Positions 5,914-7,474 of a stretch of 7,474 bases of DNA are shown piece by piece. The notes beneath the pieces were generated by a model. It ran no database searches. It was not told where the DNA came from and worked only from the letters and a program-made list of their open reading frames with translations. The stretch comes from Clostridiales bacterium (GTDB lineage Bacteria; Bacillota; Clostridia; Peptostreptococcales; Anaerovoracaceae). Location: positions 1-7,474 of the forward strand of contig JAAYYX010000020.1 in the NCBI GenBank assembly GCA_012515135.1, read 5' to 3'. Each line of letters opens with the position of its first letter. Position 1 is the first letter of the stretch. The position numbers and the translations under genes were made by a program.

Positions 5914-7474
5914 TCTATTATACGGGAACGAACTTTCGTTTCACCCATTATATTCTGTATAGTCCAAATATCCGGAGACTGGCTCCGGCCGGTGATGGCT
6001 ATTCTGATCACAGTGCTGACATGACCCACATGCCCCTTGTAGGCATCCGGGTCTTTTTTATAGTCCTTTGGCCGGGCAGCATATGAAAGATCAGATGCAA
6101 TATCCCTTATTTTTGAAAACCATGTACTCTGATCATCGCCGGGGTCATAGGTAGAAAGATATGCCTTTAGAATAGAAACAGCATCCCTGTTGCTTACTTC
6201 TTCGGGCAACCGGTCTTCAATTTCGAAAAATCCGTCAAAAAAGTATTTTATGTATTCGAACATCTGACTTGCACAAATAAAGTCTTTTCGGGGCTTTGGG
6301 TCGTTTCTGCCTATATCAATAATGGATTCCAAATAGGCTTTATTCTCTTTTAGGGCATCATATACATCGGGCCTGTATTGAGAAGCCCATTTTTCAAGGA
6401 ACTCCCTAAGGGAAGATGCGGAGATACCGGCAAGGCATTCCTTTGAAACATCATTTAATTTATGAAGATCGAAAAGCGCACCGGAGGTGCTCATCTTTTC
6501 TATGGAAAAGGGAAACTCTTCACAGGATATCCCGGGATTTTGTGTCCGCCATTCTTCATAATTTGAATTTAGCAGTGTGAGCAGATATTCTCTTACTGCT
6601 TCGGGATGATAGCCCTTTTCTTTGTAGAAATCAAGAGAGAGTTCGGGATCTTTTCGTTTTGAAAGTTTTCTCCTGTTGCCGTTTTCATCCAATTTCATCA
6701 GCTGTGCAGTATGACAGTAAATGGGAGGACGGAAGTTGAGCTTTTCAAAAAGTTCAATATGTATAGGCAGCGATGAAAGCCATTCTTCGCCGCGGACCAC
6801 ATGGGTAGTCCTCATAAAATGATCATCACAAACATGGGCAAAATGATATGTGGGCATGCCGTTGGTTTTCATTATTACTATGTCCTGATAGTTGGAAGGC
6901 ATGGTCAGGATACCTCTTATTGCATCAGGGACATCTATATTGTTCTTTTCTTCCTGATCCAAAGCTCCTGCTCCGTTGGATCTCAGCCTCAAAACATATG
7001 TTTTTCCCGCAGATATATTTTTTTCTATTTCCTTGATGGAAAGATCGCGGCAGACGGCATATTTGCCGTAAATACCCGGAGTCTCTTTTTTTTCTTCCTG
7101 TTGTTTTCTGGTTTCTGCGATTTCTTCCTCAGTCATGAAACAGGGATATGCAGATCCTTTTTTTACAAGCTCTTTTGCGAAGCAACTGTACAGATCCTTT
7201 CGCCTGCTCTGGAAATAAGGGCCGTAGCTTCCGGACTCTGCCCGCCTGCCCGCTCCCTCATCGAAATCTATCCCAAAAAATTCAAGAGAATCGATGATGG
7301 TTTCAACTGCCCCTTCAACAAATCTTTTTTCGTCTGTATCTTCTATCCTGAGATAAAAAATACCGCCGCTTCGGCGAGCAAGCCTTTCATCGATAAAAGC
7401 ACCGTAAAGATTGCCAAGATGTATGAAGCCGGTGGGGCTCGGACCCAGTCTTGTGATCATGGCTCCCTGGGGCA
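5901..7474 (-). CDS. gltX: Glutamate--tRNA ligase, clostridial long form, 5' end beyond window edge
   Basis: This class I synthetase charges tRNA(Glu) with glutamate, and possibly tRNA(Gln) where an amidotransferase pathway exists. Numbered from the ATG at 7460, the catalytic Rossmann fold has RLGPSPTGFIHLGN (4-17), with HLGN as the HIGH motif, YLRIEDTD (36-43), and KLSKR (265-269) as the KMSKS motif. No zinc-binding cysteine cluster is seen. A helical anticodon-binding region runs from about 310 to the end. The 519 residues from that ATG are probably not the whole protein: codons 7461-7472 are open and read P-Q-G-A directly before M-I-T-R. As I recall, long clostridial GluRS proteins carry LPEGA-M/K-VTRFAPSPTG after about 35-40 further N-terminal residues. 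The ATG also lacks a well-spaced ribosome site (AGGGAG only 2 bases away). I therefore extend the gene to the edge as partial. Its stop lies inside the convergent QueG-like gene. Confidence 0.95.
   Translation of the reverse strand, partial: PQGAMITRLGPSPTGFIHLGNLYGAFIDERLARRSGGIFYLRIEDTDEKRFVEGAVETIIDSLEFFGIDFDEGAGRRAESGSYGPYFQSRRKDLYSCFAKELVKKGSAYPCFMTEEEIAETRKQQEEKKETPGIYGKYAVCRDLSIKEIEKNISAGKTYVLRLRSNGAGALDQEEKNNIDVPDAIRGILTMPSNYQDIVIMKTNGMPTYHFAHVCDDHFMRTTHVVRGEEWLSSLPIHIELFEKLNFRPPIYCHTAQLMKLDENGNRRKLSKRKDPELSLDFYKEKGYHPEAVREYLLTLLNSNYEEWRTQNPGISCEEFPFSIEKMSTSGALFDLHKLNDVSKECLAGISASSLREFLEKWASQYRPDVYDALKENKAYLESIIDIGRNDPKPRKDFICASQMFEYIKYFFDGFFEIEDRLPEEVSNRDAVSILKAYLSTYDPGDDQSTWFSKIRDIASDLSYAARPKDYKKDPDAYKGHVGHVSTVIRIAITGRSQSPDIWTIQNIMGETKVRSRIIDYLS

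Overview
The window looks like chromosomal DNA of a low-to-mid GC Firmicute, most likely a member of the Clostridia. Supporting signs are strong purine-rich Shine-Dalgarno sites (AGGAG/AAGGAG) at every internal start, heavy use of AGA/AGG arginine and ATA isoleucine codons, a long-form clostridial-type glutamyl-tRNA synthetase, a Thermotoga/archaeal-type adenosylhomocysteinase, and a membrane-anchored polysaccharide deacetylase of a kind I associate with Clostridia. I cannot name the genus from sequence alone. No RNA gene, mobile element, CRISPR array or long repeat was seen, and no gap between genes exceeds 24 bases.

Layout. Bases 1-5913 hold five genes on the + strand, packed like one operon: (1) the 3' three quarters of glmS, cut by the left edge; (2) an ahcY-type S-adenosylhomocysteine (or S-inosylhomocysteine) hydrolase; (3) a membrane-anchored NodB-type deacetylase homolog; (4) a fold-type I PLP aminotransferase; (5) a small QueG-like iron-sulfur protein. 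Gaps are 9, 8 and 24 bases, and the last pair overlaps by 8 bases, so no internal terminator or promoter is apparent. Bases 5901-7474 hold gltX on the - strand. It converges on the operon, overlaps its last gene by 13 bases, and is cut by the right edge before its true start.

How the genes fit together. GlmS makes glucosamine-6-phosphate for peptidoglycan and other amino sugars, and the deacetylase homolog may act on amino-sugar polymers outside the cell, so these two could share a cell-envelope theme. The SAHH-type enzyme recycles the by-product of SAM-dependent methylation. The aminotransferase and QueG-like protein have no clear substrate. There is no compelling case for a dedicated new pathway; the set may be a housekeeping operon.

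The points most worth a second look are the changed adenine-contact residues of the SAHH-type enzyme, which suggest S-inosylhomocysteine as a possible substrate, and the QueG-like protein, which lacks the first CxxCxxC iron-sulfur motif and stops at its last CxxC inside the convergent overlap with gltX.
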